A stretch of 64,000 nt of DNA from positions 2,914,001-2,978,000 of the forward strand of contig OZ244806.1 in assembly GCA_965220075.1 (NCBI GenBank), written 5' to 3'. This stretch comes from G965220075 sp965220075. Its GTDB lineage: Bacteria > Chloroflexota > UBA11872. Below are positions 1 to 9,096 of this stretch, piece by piece; positions within the stretch are counted from its first letter, which is position 1, and each line of letters begins with the position of its first letter. The position numbers were made by a program, and so were the translations under genes. The notes under the pieces were generated by a model, which searched no databases, was not told the DNA's origin, and was given only the letters and a program-made list of their open reading frames with translations.

Positions 1-2229
1 GAAGGCGGGAAGGCCGCGCACGATCCGGGAAATGGCCGCGCCGCGCGCGCAAAGACCCTGCGCCGTGAAGACCGCCGTGGCCATGGCGTCCGGACCGGGG
101 TGCACCGTGGGGAAGAAGTAGGCGTCGCGCCCGTTGGCGGCGAAGACGCAGCCGCTGTCGCGCGCGGCGCGCATGAGCGCCGGGGTGTTGGCCTGCGTTC
201 GCACCGGCTCCAAGCCGAGTGCGGAGGCGTAGGCAAGCAGGCTGTTTGGAAGCGTGAACGGCAACGCGACCGAACCTAGTCGGCCGCCGTCGCGCAGCAA
301 GCGCAGGACCAGCGCAACCGCCTGGAGCTGGGAAAGCGGGCGACCGCGCTCATCGACGATCCAAACGCGATTTCCGTCCGAGTCGAGCAATACGCCGCAT
401 ACGGCGTCAACGGCGGGCACGATACGGCCGAGCCGGGCCAGCCGGGCCTCGACATCGCCCGTGGCCGGCTCAACCTCGCCGGGCGAAGCGTCAATCGCGG
501 TGTCGCGAATCCCGAGCCGGGCGAGCAGGCCCGGGAGGACCTCGCCGCAGCCTCCCGCCATGTAATCGGCGACTATGCCCAGCGCGCCCGGCTCGGACTC
601 TTCACTCGCCACCATGCCGAAGAGGGCGTCGGCGTAGGCCTCCAAGGGCGAGGCTGTGGTGATCTCGCCTATAGAGGGCGATCCGACGCGCCGAAAGTCC
701 TCACGCGCGTAGAGGGTCTCGATCTTGCGCTCGTCGGCTTTGCGAAGATCGATGCCCTGCGCATCGAGGAAACGGACGTCGAGCGAGCCGGTTTCGTAAG
801 GTGAGGTCCGCACGTGGGTGCAACCGGCTGCGTCGAAAAGGCGTGTGGCGAAGCGGGCGACCGGAAAAGGCACCGCGCCGACGTCGATTACGCGGATTCC
901 CACCGAGGCCAGACCCGCCATGTGGGCGCGCTTGACCATTCGCGCCGGGCGCGACGGGTCGCGGCTGGCGACGACCGATCCGCCGCGCGTCAGTGAAGAC
1001 CCCCAGGCCGCGCCCAGACGGGCGGCGAACTCGGGCGTGAGCTCCACGTTAGCCAACCCCGCCACACCGCCATGGCTGAAGATCGTTCGCCGCGCCTCGC
1101 CGCCGTGAATGAGGCTGCGGTCCAAAACCACGCCTTCGTCGACGTATTTGCGCGGCCAGACACGTACGCCGGCGCGCAGGCTGGCGCTGGCGCCAAGCGT
1201 GGCGCCGTCGCCCACCACGGCGGCCTGTCCCACGGTTACGCCGCGCCCGATGTGCGCCTGGCGGCCCACGATGCAACGGTCCAGGCGAGCGTCGGGACCC
1301 ACGAAGCCGTTGCCCAGCAGAAAGCTCTCGCGAACCTCGGCGCGCTCGTCCACCACGCTGTAGTCGCCGATTGCGGCCGGCCCGGTGATGACCGCGCCGG
1401 CGCGCACGTCACAGCCGCGGCCCACGTACACCGAGCCGTGGATCTGGGCGCTGGGATGCACCACGGCGGAATCGACGATGGTTGGGTTGCCAGGCCGGAA
1501 GGCGTGCGTATCGCCGACATCGACCTTGCCGCTCACGAGGTCGGCGCTGGCCTCGCGGTAGGCGTCGAGCGTGCCGACGTCGGTCCAATAGCCGTCCGCT
1601 ACAAAGCCGTATAGAGGTCGCTTGTCCGCCAGCATGCGTGGGAACACGTCCAAGCTGAAATCAATGCTGCGGCCCTCCGGTACGAATGAGAAGACGGCCG
1701 GATCCAGAGCGTAGATCCCCGTGTTGACCGTGTCGCTGAGCACCTCGCCCCAAGAAGGCTTCTCCTGAAATCTCTCAATCCGATTTGACTCGTCGGTGAC
1801 CACGACGCCGTATTCGAGCGGGTTGGGCACGCGGTAGACCAGCAGGGAAGCCTGCGCGCGGTTGTCCTGGTGGAACTTGATGAAGGCGCTCAGGTCAACG
1901 TCGGTCAAGGCGTCGCCCGAGATCACCAGGAACGGCTCAGTGAGGCTCGCGCGAGCCAGCGCCACGCTTCCAGCGGTGCCGAGCGGGCGGTCTTCGTGGG
2001 TGTAAGTGATTCGAAGTCCGAGATCCTCACCCTCGCCGAAGTAGTCCTCGATTACCGAACCCAGGTAGTGAAGCGTGACGAGCACGTCGGTAAAACCGTG
2101 GCGGCGCAGCAAACGCAGGATGTGCTCCAGCGCCGGAGCGCTGGCGAGGGTGATCATTGGCTTCGGCCGCTCGAGCGTAAGCGGACGCAGCCGCGAGCCC
2201 TCGCCGCCCGCCATGACGATCGCTTTCAT
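1..2229 (-). CDS. mannose-1-phosphate guanylyltransferase fused to phosphomannomutase-like domain (3' end outside window)
   Basis: The protein starts at the ATG at 2229 and its frame stays open to base 1, so about 743 residues are visible and the C-terminus is cut off. Residues 1-235 are a nucleotidyltransferase with the signature MAGGEGSRLRPLT followed by RPKP, then a GDAL metal-site region and TDVGT. A left-handed hexapeptide helix follows (about 250-370), and then a phosphohexomutase-like part from about 400. In that part the catalytic serine loop TASHNP of true mutases is replaced by VRTSPYETG, so mutase activity is doubtful; the same degeneration is familiar in this fused family. The expected reaction is GTP plus mannose-1-phosphate to GDP-mannose, which would feed the gmd, reductase and fucose-synthase genes elsewhere in the window. 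UDP-glucose or another NDP-hexose is possible instead. Confidence 0.85.
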   Translation of the reverse strand, partial: MKAIVMAGGEGSRLRPLTLERPKPMITLASAPALEHILRLLRRHGFTDVLVTLHYLGSVIEDYFGEGEDLGLRITYTHEDRPLGTAGSVALARASLTEPFLVISGDALTDVDLSAFIKFHQDNRAQASLLVYRVPNPLEYGVVVTDESNRIERFQEKPSWGEVLSDTVNTGIYALDPAVFSFVPEGRSIDFSLDVFPRMLADKRPLYGFVADGYWTDVGTLDAYREASADLVSGKVDVGDTHAFRPGNPTIVDSAVVHPSAQIHGSVYVGRGCDVRAGAVITGPAAIGDYSVVDERAEVRESFLLGNGFVGPDARLDRCIVGRQAHIGRGVTVGQAAVVGDGATLGASASLRAGVRVWPRKYVDEGVVLDRSLIHGGEARRTIFSHGGVAGLANVELTPEFAARLGAAWGSSLTRGGSVVASRDPSRPARMVKRAHMAGLASVGIRVIDVGAVPFPVARFATRLFDAAGCTHVRTSPYETGSLDVRFLDAQGIDLRKADERKIETLYAREDFRRVGSPSIGEITTASPLEAYADALFGMVASEESEPGALGIVADYMAGGCGEVLPGLLARLGIRDTAIDASPGEVEPATGDVEARLARLGRIVPAVDAVCGVLLDSDGNRVWIVDERGRPLSQLQAVALVLRLLRDGGRLGSVALPFTLPNSLLAYASALGLEPVRTQANTPALMRAARDSGCVFAANGRDAYFFPTVHPGPDAMATAVFTAQGLCARGAAISRIVRGLPAF

Positions 2230-2404
2230 GGGCGGCGGGGGCGTAGCACGGAACGGGGCGGGGGAGACGCACGCGGCGGCCGCAGCACAGGAAAGTCTAC
2301 GCCACGGACGAACGTGAGCCCGCGCGCCGCTGGATCGCCTGATAGATGACAGGATTGGCGGCCGGATAGGTCCGTCTGGAATTGCATCCCGCTCAGTAAG
2401 ACCC

Positions 2405-3235
2405 CTAGTCGGGTTGAGACTCGATGAGATGGCGCAGCGCCGCGCCCAGGCGCGGTGCCGCGCCGGCGGAAACGTCCGTGACGGATTGATGCGTCACGAA
2501 CGGCCCCGCGTCGGCAGCGGCCTGGTTGGTGATCACCGACACGGCAACCACCCGCAGACCGGCGTGGCGGGCAAGAACCACCTCCGGCGCGGTGGACATC
2601 CCCACGGCGTCGGCGCCCAGTGCCGCCAGCATTTTGACCTCGGCGGCAGTCTCGTAGCTCGGCCCGGCCACCATGGCGTAGACGCCCTCGCGTACGCGCA
2701 CGCCGGATGCGCGCAGCGCATGCAGCAGCCCTAGCCTCAGCGTCTCGTCATAGGCGTCGTGCAAATCGGGAAAGCGCGTACCAATGGGGTCGTTCGGGCC
2801 GACTAGCGGGTGGTGGCCGGCCAAGCCGGGCAGGAACAACTGATCGCGGATAACCACGAGGTCGCCGGCGCGCAGGTCGGGAGCAATCGCGCCCGCGGCG
2901 TTGGTGAGAACCAGCGACCGCACGCCGGCGTGGGCAAGCGTGCGAATGAAGTCCGCTACCGGCGCCATGGAGCCGGTCTCGTAGAAGTGGGGACGGCCCA
3001 AGCACAGCCAGACCGGGGTGTCACCGGCCGCGCCCAGCACAAGCCGGCCAGGATGTCCCGGCACTGAAGGCGGGACGAACCCGGGAATGTCCGCGTAAGG
3101 CGTCTCGCTCCTGGAAGCGAAGGCGCCCGCCAGATCAGCGAGACCGCTGCCCGCCACCACCGCCCAGCGCGGCGCCGCTGCACCCGCCAGCCGGCGCAGC
3201 ACGGCGGAGGCCTCAGCCAGCTGAGATTCGGGCAC
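2405..3235 (-). CDS. punA: purine nucleoside phosphorylase (trimeric PNP/MTAP family)
   Basis: This 276-residue protein matches the trimeric nucleoside phosphorylase family in length and motifs: VAGSGLADLA near the N-terminus (phosphate site), the PGHPGRLVLG segment, GRPHFYE, NAAGAI, GPSYET and GMST. SVITNQAA supplies an Asn at the base-recognition position, where methylthioadenosine phosphorylases have Asp, so cleavage of 6-oxopurine nucleosides (inosine, guanosine) is the better guess. It would release the free base and ribose-1-phosphate in purine salvage in the cytoplasm. It lies 11 bp downstream of the Xer recombinase gene on the same strand and is probably cotranscribed with it. The 175 bp between its stop and the guanylyltransferase start show no other feature. 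Confidence 0.9.
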   Translation of the reverse strand: MPESQLAEASAVLRRLAGAAAPRWAVVAGSGLADLAGAFASRSETPYADIPGFVPPSVPGHPGRLVLGAAGDTPVWLCLGRPHFYETGSMAPVADFIRTLAHAGVRSLVLTNAAGAIAPDLRAGDLVVIRDQLFLPGLAGHHPLVGPNDPIGTRFPDLHDAYDETLRLGLLHALRASGVRVREGVYAMVAGPSYETAAEVKMLAALGADAVGMSTAPEVVLARHAGLRVVAVSVITNQAAADAGPFVTHQSVTDVSAGAAPRLGAALRHLIESQPD

Positions 3236-3246
3236 CTTTTTTGCGG

Positions 3247-4134
3247 CTAAGGGCGGGCGTGCGCCGAGGGCTTGTCATCAGCCTGCTGCTCGCGCGCGAG
3301 CTCCGCGTAGATGCGCGTGGTGGCGATGCTCGCGTGGCCCAAAATACGCTGCACCTCGCGCGCGTCGCCCTGGGCCCGCAGCCGGTGCGTCGCGAACGAG
3401 TGGCGCAGCGTGTGCGGGGTGATCGGGACGCTGATATCGGCCAGCTGCGCGTATCTCTTCACGATCAACCAGAAACCCTGGCGCGTGAGTCGGTTGCCGC
3501 GGTGGTTCAGAAACATCGCCGTCTGGTCCCGGCGGCGCAACAGGTTGGGACGCGCGAGCTCGACGTAGGTCCGCAGCGACCTAGCCGCGCGGTCGCTGAG
3601 TGGAATCGACCGCATGCGGGAGGTTCGATACGCGACCCTCAACACCTTGGCGTCGCCGCGGAGATCGTCGACGTCGAGCGCCACAAGCTCCGAAGCGCGG
3701 ATACCGGACGCGTACAGAGTCTCGAGCATGGCGATGTCGCGCCGTCGCTCAGGCGTTTGATCGACCGAAGCCCGCTCAAGCAGACGCTCCACCTGAGACG
3801 TGGTGAGCACGGTCGGCCGCCGTTTCTTGACCGGCGTTCGTCCAAGCTCGGCGGCCGGGTCGCTCGATACGGCGCCGCACGCAGTGAGCCATCTGTAGAA
3901 AGCCTTTACGGCAGCCAGCTTGCGCGCCCGGGAGGAAGATTCGTAAGCCCTTTCCAGCAGGTCGTTCACGAACGCCTTCACCGTGGTCGAAGGCATGTCC
4001 CAGGCGGTCTCACCGCGGCCGCGGACGAACTCCTCGAACTGCGCCAGGTCGGTACGGTAAGCCGCGAGGGTATTGACCGAGCGCGCGCGCTCGGACCGCA
4101 GGTACTCTATGAATTCCGGGATGGTTGGCGACAT
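3247..4134 (-). CDS. xerD: XerC/XerD-type tyrosine recombinase
   Basis: This 295-residue protein has the two-domain layout of Xer recombinases: an N-terminal SAM-like core-binding domain (about 1-90) and a C-terminal catalytic domain. The visible catalytic residues are R146 (SGIRASEL), H241 and R244 (HTLRHSFATH), H267 (LGHASIATT) and the nucleophile Y276 (RIYAEL). In the beta-hairpin where XerD has the Lys of GKGxKxR, this protein reads YRTSRMR, so that Lys appears to be Arg. XerC/D resolve chromosome dimers at dif late in division; a phage- or element-borne integrase is less likely because the neighbour is a housekeeping gene. The C-terminal tail after Tyr is slightly extended and polar. The start is the ATG at 4134. 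Confidence 0.85.
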   Translation of the reverse strand: MSPTIPEFIEYLRSERARSVNTLAAYRTDLAQFEEFVRGRGETAWDMPSTTVKAFVNDLLERAYESSSRARKLAAVKAFYRWLTACGAVSSDPAAELGRTPVKKRRPTVLTTSQVERLLERASVDQTPERRRDIAMLETLYASGIRASELVALDVDDLRGDAKVLRVAYRTSRMRSIPLSDRAARSLRTYVELARPNLLRRRDQTAMFLNHRGNRLTRQGFWLIVKRYAQLADISVPITPHTLRHSFATHRLRAQGDAREVQRILGHASIATTRIYAELAREQQADDKPSAHARP

Positions 4135-4332
4135 ATGACAAGCGGGCGCCGTTCACAAACTTTGCCGAGGCGCCGGTGGCGATGGCGACGCGCCTTGCGC
4201 GTCCGGCGGCTCAGCGCACCTCCGTACCTGTCCTCATGCGACGTCAGGGGATTGTTATGTTAACACGGCGGCCGGCCGTGGTCAGCGTTGGCTCTACAAT
4301 CGGCCTAACGGCTGAGAGGGATGGGCAGGACA

Positions 4333-5625
4333 ATGCGGGTTGACTTGGCCTACGGCAGCGGGGTGCTGCCGGTTGAGTTCGCACGCGGGGTCGACGTAAT
4401 CGAACCCGCTGACGCGCCCGCACTGGGCGACGTCGACGCGGCGCTCAGCGAGGCGCTGCGTCATCCAACCGAAGCTCCGCCGCTGCGTCAGATCGCGGGG
4501 TCGGGCGATCAAGTGGTGGTGGTAATCAGCGACAGCACTCGGCCGGCGCCCAATCGCCAGATGGTCCGCTCGGTCCTGCAAGAAATCGCGCACGTGCCCG
4601 AGGACCGGATCACGCTGATGGTGGCCACGGGTCTGCACAGGCCGACGCGAACCGATGAGCTGGAGCTCATGCTCGGCGCCGATATTCTGGGCAGGTACCA
4701 GGTGGTCAACCACGACGCGCACAATCCCAGCGGCCTGTGCGACCTGGGAACTACCGCGACCGGCCGTCCCGTCATCATCAGTCGCCGGTATCTGGACGCC
4801 GACGTGCGGATCACGCTGGGATTGATCGAGCCGCACTTCTTCGCCGGGTTCAGCGGAGGCGCCAAGCTGATCATGCCGGGGGTGGCGGGCGAAGCCACGA
4901 TCATGCGCAATCACGACGCGGAGATGATCGGTCAACCGCAGGCGCGCTGGGGAGTCGTGGAGGGCAATCCAATCCTGAGCGAACAGCGCGAAGCGGCGCG
5001 CATGGCCGGCTGCGAGTTCATTCTCAACGTGACGATCAACAAGGAGCGGGCGATCACCGGCGTGTACGCGGGCTCCCTGGAACCCGCCCACGACGCCGGG
5101 TGCGCCGCGGCGGTAAAGACATCGATGCGCGCGGTGGAAGCGCCCTACGACGTGGTGGTCACGACCAACGGCGGTTTTCCGCTCGACCAAAACCTCTATC
5201 AGGCGGTCAAGGGCATGGATGCGGCGGCGCTGATCGTGCGAGGAAGCGGTCAGATCGTCATGGCCGCGGAGTGCCGCGAAGGCGCGGGGCACGGTGAGTT
5301 CGTGAAGATACTCGATGAGCACGCTGATCCCACCGGCATGCTGCGGGGGATTCACGCGTGTCCCGGCGTGCGAGCCGATCAATGGCAGAACCAGATATTC
5401 GGCCGCGTGCTCGAACACGCACGGGTCCATCTCTACACGGACGGACTGACGAGCGATGAGATCCGCGCGGCGTTCTGCGAGCCATGCACGGACGTTTCCG
5501 CGCGTGTCGCCGAGCTTGCCGACGACGGCGCCCGCGTGTGCGTGCTTCCGCGCGGACCCGAGACCATTCCGTATCTAGCTGTGATTCCCACGAGCCTTGT
5601 TTACAAGTGCCCGCGTAGGGGATAG
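4333..5625 (+). CDS. larA: LarA-family nickel-dependent racemase/epimerase
   Basis: I chose the ATG at 4333 because GGGCAGG lies just upstream; the in-frame ATG at 4321 has no properly spaced site. The protein is 430 residues. The four catalytic positions known from lactate racemase are all present: H102 (GLHRPT), H168 (EPHFFAGF), K178 (SGGAKLIMPG, which carries the nickel-pincer cofactor in LarA) and H194 (RNHDAEM, the nickel ligand). D67 and R70 of DSTRPAP match the substrate-site pair. The family interconverts 2-hydroxy-acid enantiomers; the substrate here is unknown and need not be lactate. The cofactor-making genes larB, larC and larE are not in the window. The last ~15 residues, after TIPYL, are probably encoded by an inserted IS481 end, so the natural C-terminus has been altered. 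Confidence 0.85.
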   Translation: MRVDLAYGSGVLPVEFARGVDVIEPADAPALGDVDAALSEALRHPTEAPPLRQIAGSGDQVVVVISDSTRPAPNRQMVRSVLQEIAHVPEDRITLMVATGLHRPTRTDELELMLGADILGRYQVVNHDAHNPSGLCDLGTTATGRPVIISRRYLDADVRITLGLIEPHFFAGFSGGAKLIMPGVAGEATIMRNHDAEMIGQPQARWGVVEGNPILSEQREAARMAGCEFILNVTINKERAITGVYAGSLEPAHDAGCAAAVKTSMRAVEAPYDVVVTTNGGFPLDQNLYQAVKGMDAAALIVRGSGQIVMAAECREGAGHGEFVKILDEHADPTGMLRGIHACPGVRADQWQNQIFGRVLEHARVHLYTDGLTSDEIRAAFCEPCTDVSARVAELADDGARVCVLPRGPETIPYLAVIPTSLVYKCPRRG

Positions 5626-5845
5626 GCCGTCCAGGGCGGTGTGGTGCCGGTCGTGATTGTAGTAGGTGAGCCAGTGGGGCAAGGCGTCGAGCCGGGCGGT
5701 GTTGGAGCGATACAAGCGGGCGTAGGCCCACTCGTTGAGGAGGGTCTTGATGAAGCGCTCGGCCTTACCGTTGGTCTGGGGCCGATAGGGGCGCGTGCTC
5801 CGCAGAGGCTTGCCGCCGGTGATTCCTTGAGGAGGGCCCTGCGCT
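5578..5845 (-). mobile_element. IS481-family transposase remnant (3' end only)
   Basis: Read on the minus strand, this stretch encodes the C-terminal end of an IS481-type DDE transposase. RPYRPQTNGKAERF contains the third catalytic acid (Glu); a WAYARLYRSN segment, LPHWLTYYNHDRHHTALDG and a short tail ending in a stop at 5575 follow. The N-terminal helix-turn-helix and the first two catalytic Asp residues are absent: similarity stops near 5845, so the element is dead. A sequence starting TGTGATTCCCACGAGCC at 5580 is a candidate terminal repeat and lies inside the 3' end of the larA reading frame. Both boundaries are inferred from where similarity stops. Confidence 0.75.
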
Positions 5846-6135
5846 GAGTGTAGCAGGTCGTTCGGTGTTTGTCTGGTGCTTGGGTCGTGGGTCGCGTTGG
5901 GTCGGGCCGGAGCCACCCGCCATGCCAGGGCCGGATCACCAGCGCCCCAGCGGTCGAACGTCTGAGACTCCTCTCTTTCGCTCGCAGTGACGGTTGGGAC
6001 GCGCACGGAATGGACACGGGTGGGCGCGCCCAAAGCGTCTGGCAGGGCGACCATGCGTACACTGTGGTCCAGAGGCGTTTGATGGTGCGGCCTGGCCTTC
6101 GCTTGAGCCGCTACGTTACCGCTCGGTCAGTGAAT
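5846..6135. other. non-coding stretch between IS remnant and metallopeptidase gene
   Basis: No convincing gene is seen here. The reading frame of the downstream metallopeptidase stays open backward to 5869, but the added residues look like translated non-coding DNA and precede a clear signal peptide. The stretch holds one copy (5951-5970) of a 20 bp sequence that recurs beyond the metallopeptidase gene. It may include more of the decayed insertion element. Confidence 0.5.
5951..5970 (+). repeat. 20 bp direct repeat, left copy
   Basis: The sequence CGGTCGAACGTCTGAGACTC is found again at 9167-9186 with one mismatch (19 of 20 identical, same orientation). The two copies bracket the secreted metallopeptidase gene. 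The core GTCTGAGAC is itself nearly palindromic, so this could be the end of an insertion element or a recombination site. Confidence 0.6.
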
Positions 6136-9096
6136 ATGGCCGAAATGTATAGGCCCCGCATGGTTTGTCGTTCGCGAGGACGCCGCTTGGCTTTCGCGAT
6201 CCTTGCCGCGTCTGCGGTTGCGCTTCTCGCGCTCTCCCCACAGGCCCGCGCGCTGGACTGTGCAGGCGTCGACCTCGACGACGGCTGCCTCTTCACGATC
6301 ACTGGCGGCGACACGACCGAACCCGACGACGGCTACGCCGTCACCAACGCCAGCGACGTGCCGCTCTGGGACTTCGTCCGCGCGCGCGACCTCCAAGCCA
6401 TCGGCTATCCCATCAGCCAGCGCTGGGTCGACGGGCCCTTCACCCTGCAGGCCTTTCAGAAGGTGATCCTGCAGTGGGACCCCGGCAAGGGCCGCATGAA
6501 CTACTACAACACCCTCGACGTGATCGCGAACCGCTATCCAGACGTCGAGTTGCCCAACGTCCCGCCCCATCAGGTGCTGGAGGCGGACCGCGGGGCCGAC
6601 TTCGCAACCGTCACCCAGAACCACTTGGCGCTCCTGGACCAGACTGCGGCGATCAAGGAGCGATTCCTCAGCGAGCCCGACTGGCTGAACCTGTACGGGC
6701 TGCCGATCCGCTACGAGGAGCGGGAGGTCGACGGCCACCCGCGGGGCCTGCAGATGCTGCGCGCACAGCGCACGGTGTTCGAGATCTGGAACGTGCCCGC
6801 ACCGGGGACCGCGGTGGGTCGGGTCAATCTACAGAACGTGCCCGACAAGGTGAAGCGCCTCACCAACGTGATCATTCCCGACGGGGCCAAGGCCCCGGTG
6901 ACGCGCGACGCCGCGGCCGGCTTGCCATCGTTCATGCTCTCCACGCCGACGCCGATACTTGAGAGCGTAGCTAACCAAGCGATAGACGAAATCGTCTGGG
7001 TCCAAGACGGCCTCTCCTACGATGACGCATATCAAGTCCAGCAACTCCGAGAACTGGCCACCCTATCCCCGACCGCCTTTTGGGCTCTCGTGCGGAACCC
7101 CGGAATCCACGCGACATCGTCATTTGCCGAGGATCTAAGACCGACACGCACGGTTGGGGACATCATTGGGCTCATCGTGCTCTTAGCGCGTACATATCCG
7201 ATAGCCGCCGGAACAGTCGCAACTATGCCGTTTCTCCAAACGTTCGACGGACACGACCTCCTGCCATTGTGGACGGTACTAGAGATTCTCTGGTTCTCCC
7301 CGGGTGAGCTGGAAGCGACTATCTCGCATTTGACCTTGACCGGAGGCCTCACGGAAGAGCAAAAGACGTCCTTACCGTTGCTCCACCTCAAGCTGAATCA
7401 TCCAGAGGCAGGCCGAGCGATAGAAGCGCTGCCGTGGATTCAGGACGGAATATCTCCGCCACCTCGCGACAGAGATGGCAATCCGTCAGGAATTGGCAGT
7501 GAAGCCAGAATGGTTCGAGACATGATGCAGTGGCAGCTGCGAGGCTACCGAGGCCACCTGTTGACGCTGCTAAGCCGACCATGGTTTCAAGACGGATTAG
7601 ACCGACGCGAGCACTTGATTGTATACAAAATGATGTCGGAAATAGCCCCCCATGGAACACAAACATCACTGCGGATCTTGCGGATGCCATTTCTTGAAAC
7701 TATCGGAGAAGGAGACTTGCTGATAGTCGACATCCTCTATTCCGCTGCTTTCGGAGGTCATTTGCGGAATCTGTTATCTCAGCCGTCGTTGCAGGGCGGC
7801 ATTGTGGATGGTCAGGTAGCGACTGTTGCGCTGGAGTATCTCGGTCTGCGCGACTCGAGTGCGGCAGCGACGCTAAGGGCGCTGCCCTGGATTCGGGATG
7901 GCGTTGCCTTCTCTGAGGTCGACCATTTATTGGCATTACAGAGGATAGCGCTGGAATCCCGGACTGTATTCCATGTGGTTGCGAGCAAGACGTGGGTGCT
8001 GGATGGCATCAACAGAGATGAGCTGTCCACGATAGATGACCTGGCGTACATAAGCGCCAAAGATGATGCCTTGGCCTTGCGTATCGTTGAAATGCCGTTT
8101 CTCATAACTCTTGATGTCGGTGATGCATCATTAGTTGCGATGCTGGCCCATTTTAGTGATAACGAGTCACGCAGATACTACTTGAATCGGGTCCTGTCGC
8201 ACTCGACGATAGCCGGAAGCATCAGAGACGAGCACGCAGATTTGGTGACAGCGCTGCTCAGCAGCGCAACCAATGCTTCTCCGGCGACTCAGAACCGCCT
8301 GTTGGCTACGCTGCTGAATCCGACGCGAGTCATCATCGAGGAACGAACCGTCGCGCTACCGCATACTGGTGAGGTCGTCTTGGCGGTAGTCCGCACTAGG
8401 GACAGCCCGTCCAACAGCATGTCCTTGCTGGAGCGTGCTGTGCACAGCCACGAGGAATTCATGGCCGCACCCTTCCCGGTCAACTATGTCTCCATGTTGG
8501 TCGCGGATGTCGCACGGTCAGAGGCCGGAGCAGACGGCTTCATCAAAATCAATGTTTCGTCATACAGTGACTTCACCCCGGTAATTGCTCACGAGGCGGC
8601 GCATATCTACTGGTCGCATTCTCCGAGATGGTTGCAGGAGGGTGGTGCTTCATTCTTGGAGTGGATTACGCTTAAGAGTCCTCAGCCCCTGTATAACTTC
8701 ATGATTGGCGTCGACACTTGCTCCGGCGCTCATAACTTAGCTGAACTTGAAGCTAACACGCCGTCGATCATTAGTGGAAGTTCAATCTGCCAATATAGTA
8801 TGGGGTTCGGGCTGTTTTTCGACCTGTACAAAGTTTTGGGGGATGTCGAGTTCCGGCGAGGGTTTCGCGAGATGTACCTGAAGCTCCTTGCGGACACGTC
8901 TGGCTCCACCAGTTCGGAGGAATGGTACCGCACGCTGGATAGGAATCCCGCTGGACCGGAATGCGCGGGTTCGGACAGGAGCCCATGCGTCTTGCGAGCC
9001 GCTTTCTTGACCAGCGCTCCCGATCCGGCGGTTGGGGCCGTGGCCTGGCATTACATCCACCGGTGGTATTACGGCCCGCAAGCCCCCGCTCAATAG
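6136..9096 (+). CDS. secreted HExxH metallopeptidase with internal PW-x-x-DG repeats
   Basis: Starts at ATG 6136 or 6160 (GTG 6130 is also in frame) precede a signal peptide: Arg-rich n-region, hydrophobic core ILAASAVALLALSP and a likely cut after QARA. From 6136 the protein is 986 residues. Residues ~45-285 form a GC-rich N-terminal domain. Residues ~288-740 carry repeated units whose landmarks are WVQDGL, PWIQDGI, PWFQDGL, PWIRDGV and TWVLDGI, alternating with MPFLQT, MPFLET and MPFLIT. A zinc-peptidase site follows: H819-E820-A-A-H823, with E835 of WLQEG as likely third ligand (gluzincin/peptidase MA style). It is expected outside the membrane. The DNA becomes clearly AT-richer from about 6950 to 9000, so most of the gene looks acquired. 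No characterised homologue is recognised and the substrate is unknown. Confidence 0.75.
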   Translation: MAEMYRPRMVCRSRGRRLAFAILAASAVALLALSPQARALDCAGVDLDDGCLFTITGGDTTEPDDGYAVTNASDVPLWDFVRARDLQAIGYPISQRWVDGPFTLQAFQKVILQWDPGKGRMNYYNTLDVIANRYPDVELPNVPPHQVLEADRGADFATVTQNHLALLDQTAAIKERFLSEPDWLNLYGLPIRYEEREVDGHPRGLQMLRAQRTVFEIWNVPAPGTAVGRVNLQNVPDKVKRLTNVIIPDGAKAPVTRDAAAGLPSFMLSTPTPILESVANQAIDEIVWVQDGLSYDDAYQVQQLRELATLSPTAFWALVRNPGIHATSSFAEDLRPTRTVGDIIGLIVLLARTYPIAAGTVATMPFLQTFDGHDLLPLWTVLEILWFSPGELEATISHLTLTGGLTEEQKTSLPLLHLKLNHPEAGRAIEALPWIQDGISPPPRDRDGNPSGIGSEARMVRDMMQWQLRGYRGHLLTLLSRPWFQDGLDRREHLIVYKMMSEIAPHGTQTSLRILRMPFLETIGEGDLLIVDILYSAAFGGHLRNLLSQPSLQGGIVDGQVATVALEYLGLRDSSAAATLRALPWIRDGVAFSEVDHLLALQRIALESRTVFHVVASKTWVLDGINRDELSTIDDLAYISAKDDALALRIVEMPFLITLDVGDASLVAMLAHFSDNESRRYYLNRVLSHSTIAGSIRDEHADLVTALLSSATNASPATQNRLLATLLNPTRVIIEERTVALPHTGEVVLAVVRTRDSPSNSMSLLERAVHSHEEFMAAPFPVNYVSMLVADVARSEAGADGFIKINVSSYSDFTPVIAHEAAHIYWSHSPRWLQEGGASFLEWITLKSPQPLYNFMIGVDTCSGAHNLAELEANTPSIISGSSICQYSMGFGLFFDLYKVLGDVEFRRGFREMYLKLLADTSGSTSSEEWYRTLDRNPAGPECAGSDRSPCVLRAAFLTSAPDPAVGAVAWHYIHRWYYGPQAPAQ

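Noticed and set aside
4296..4301. TACAAT as a -10 box for larA
   Set aside because: No acceptable -35 hexamer lies 16-18 bp upstream, so the promoter could not be supported.
5869..6135. N-terminal extension of the metallopeptidase frame to 5869
   Set aside because: The added 89 residues have no protein-like pattern and would bury the signal peptide inside the protein.
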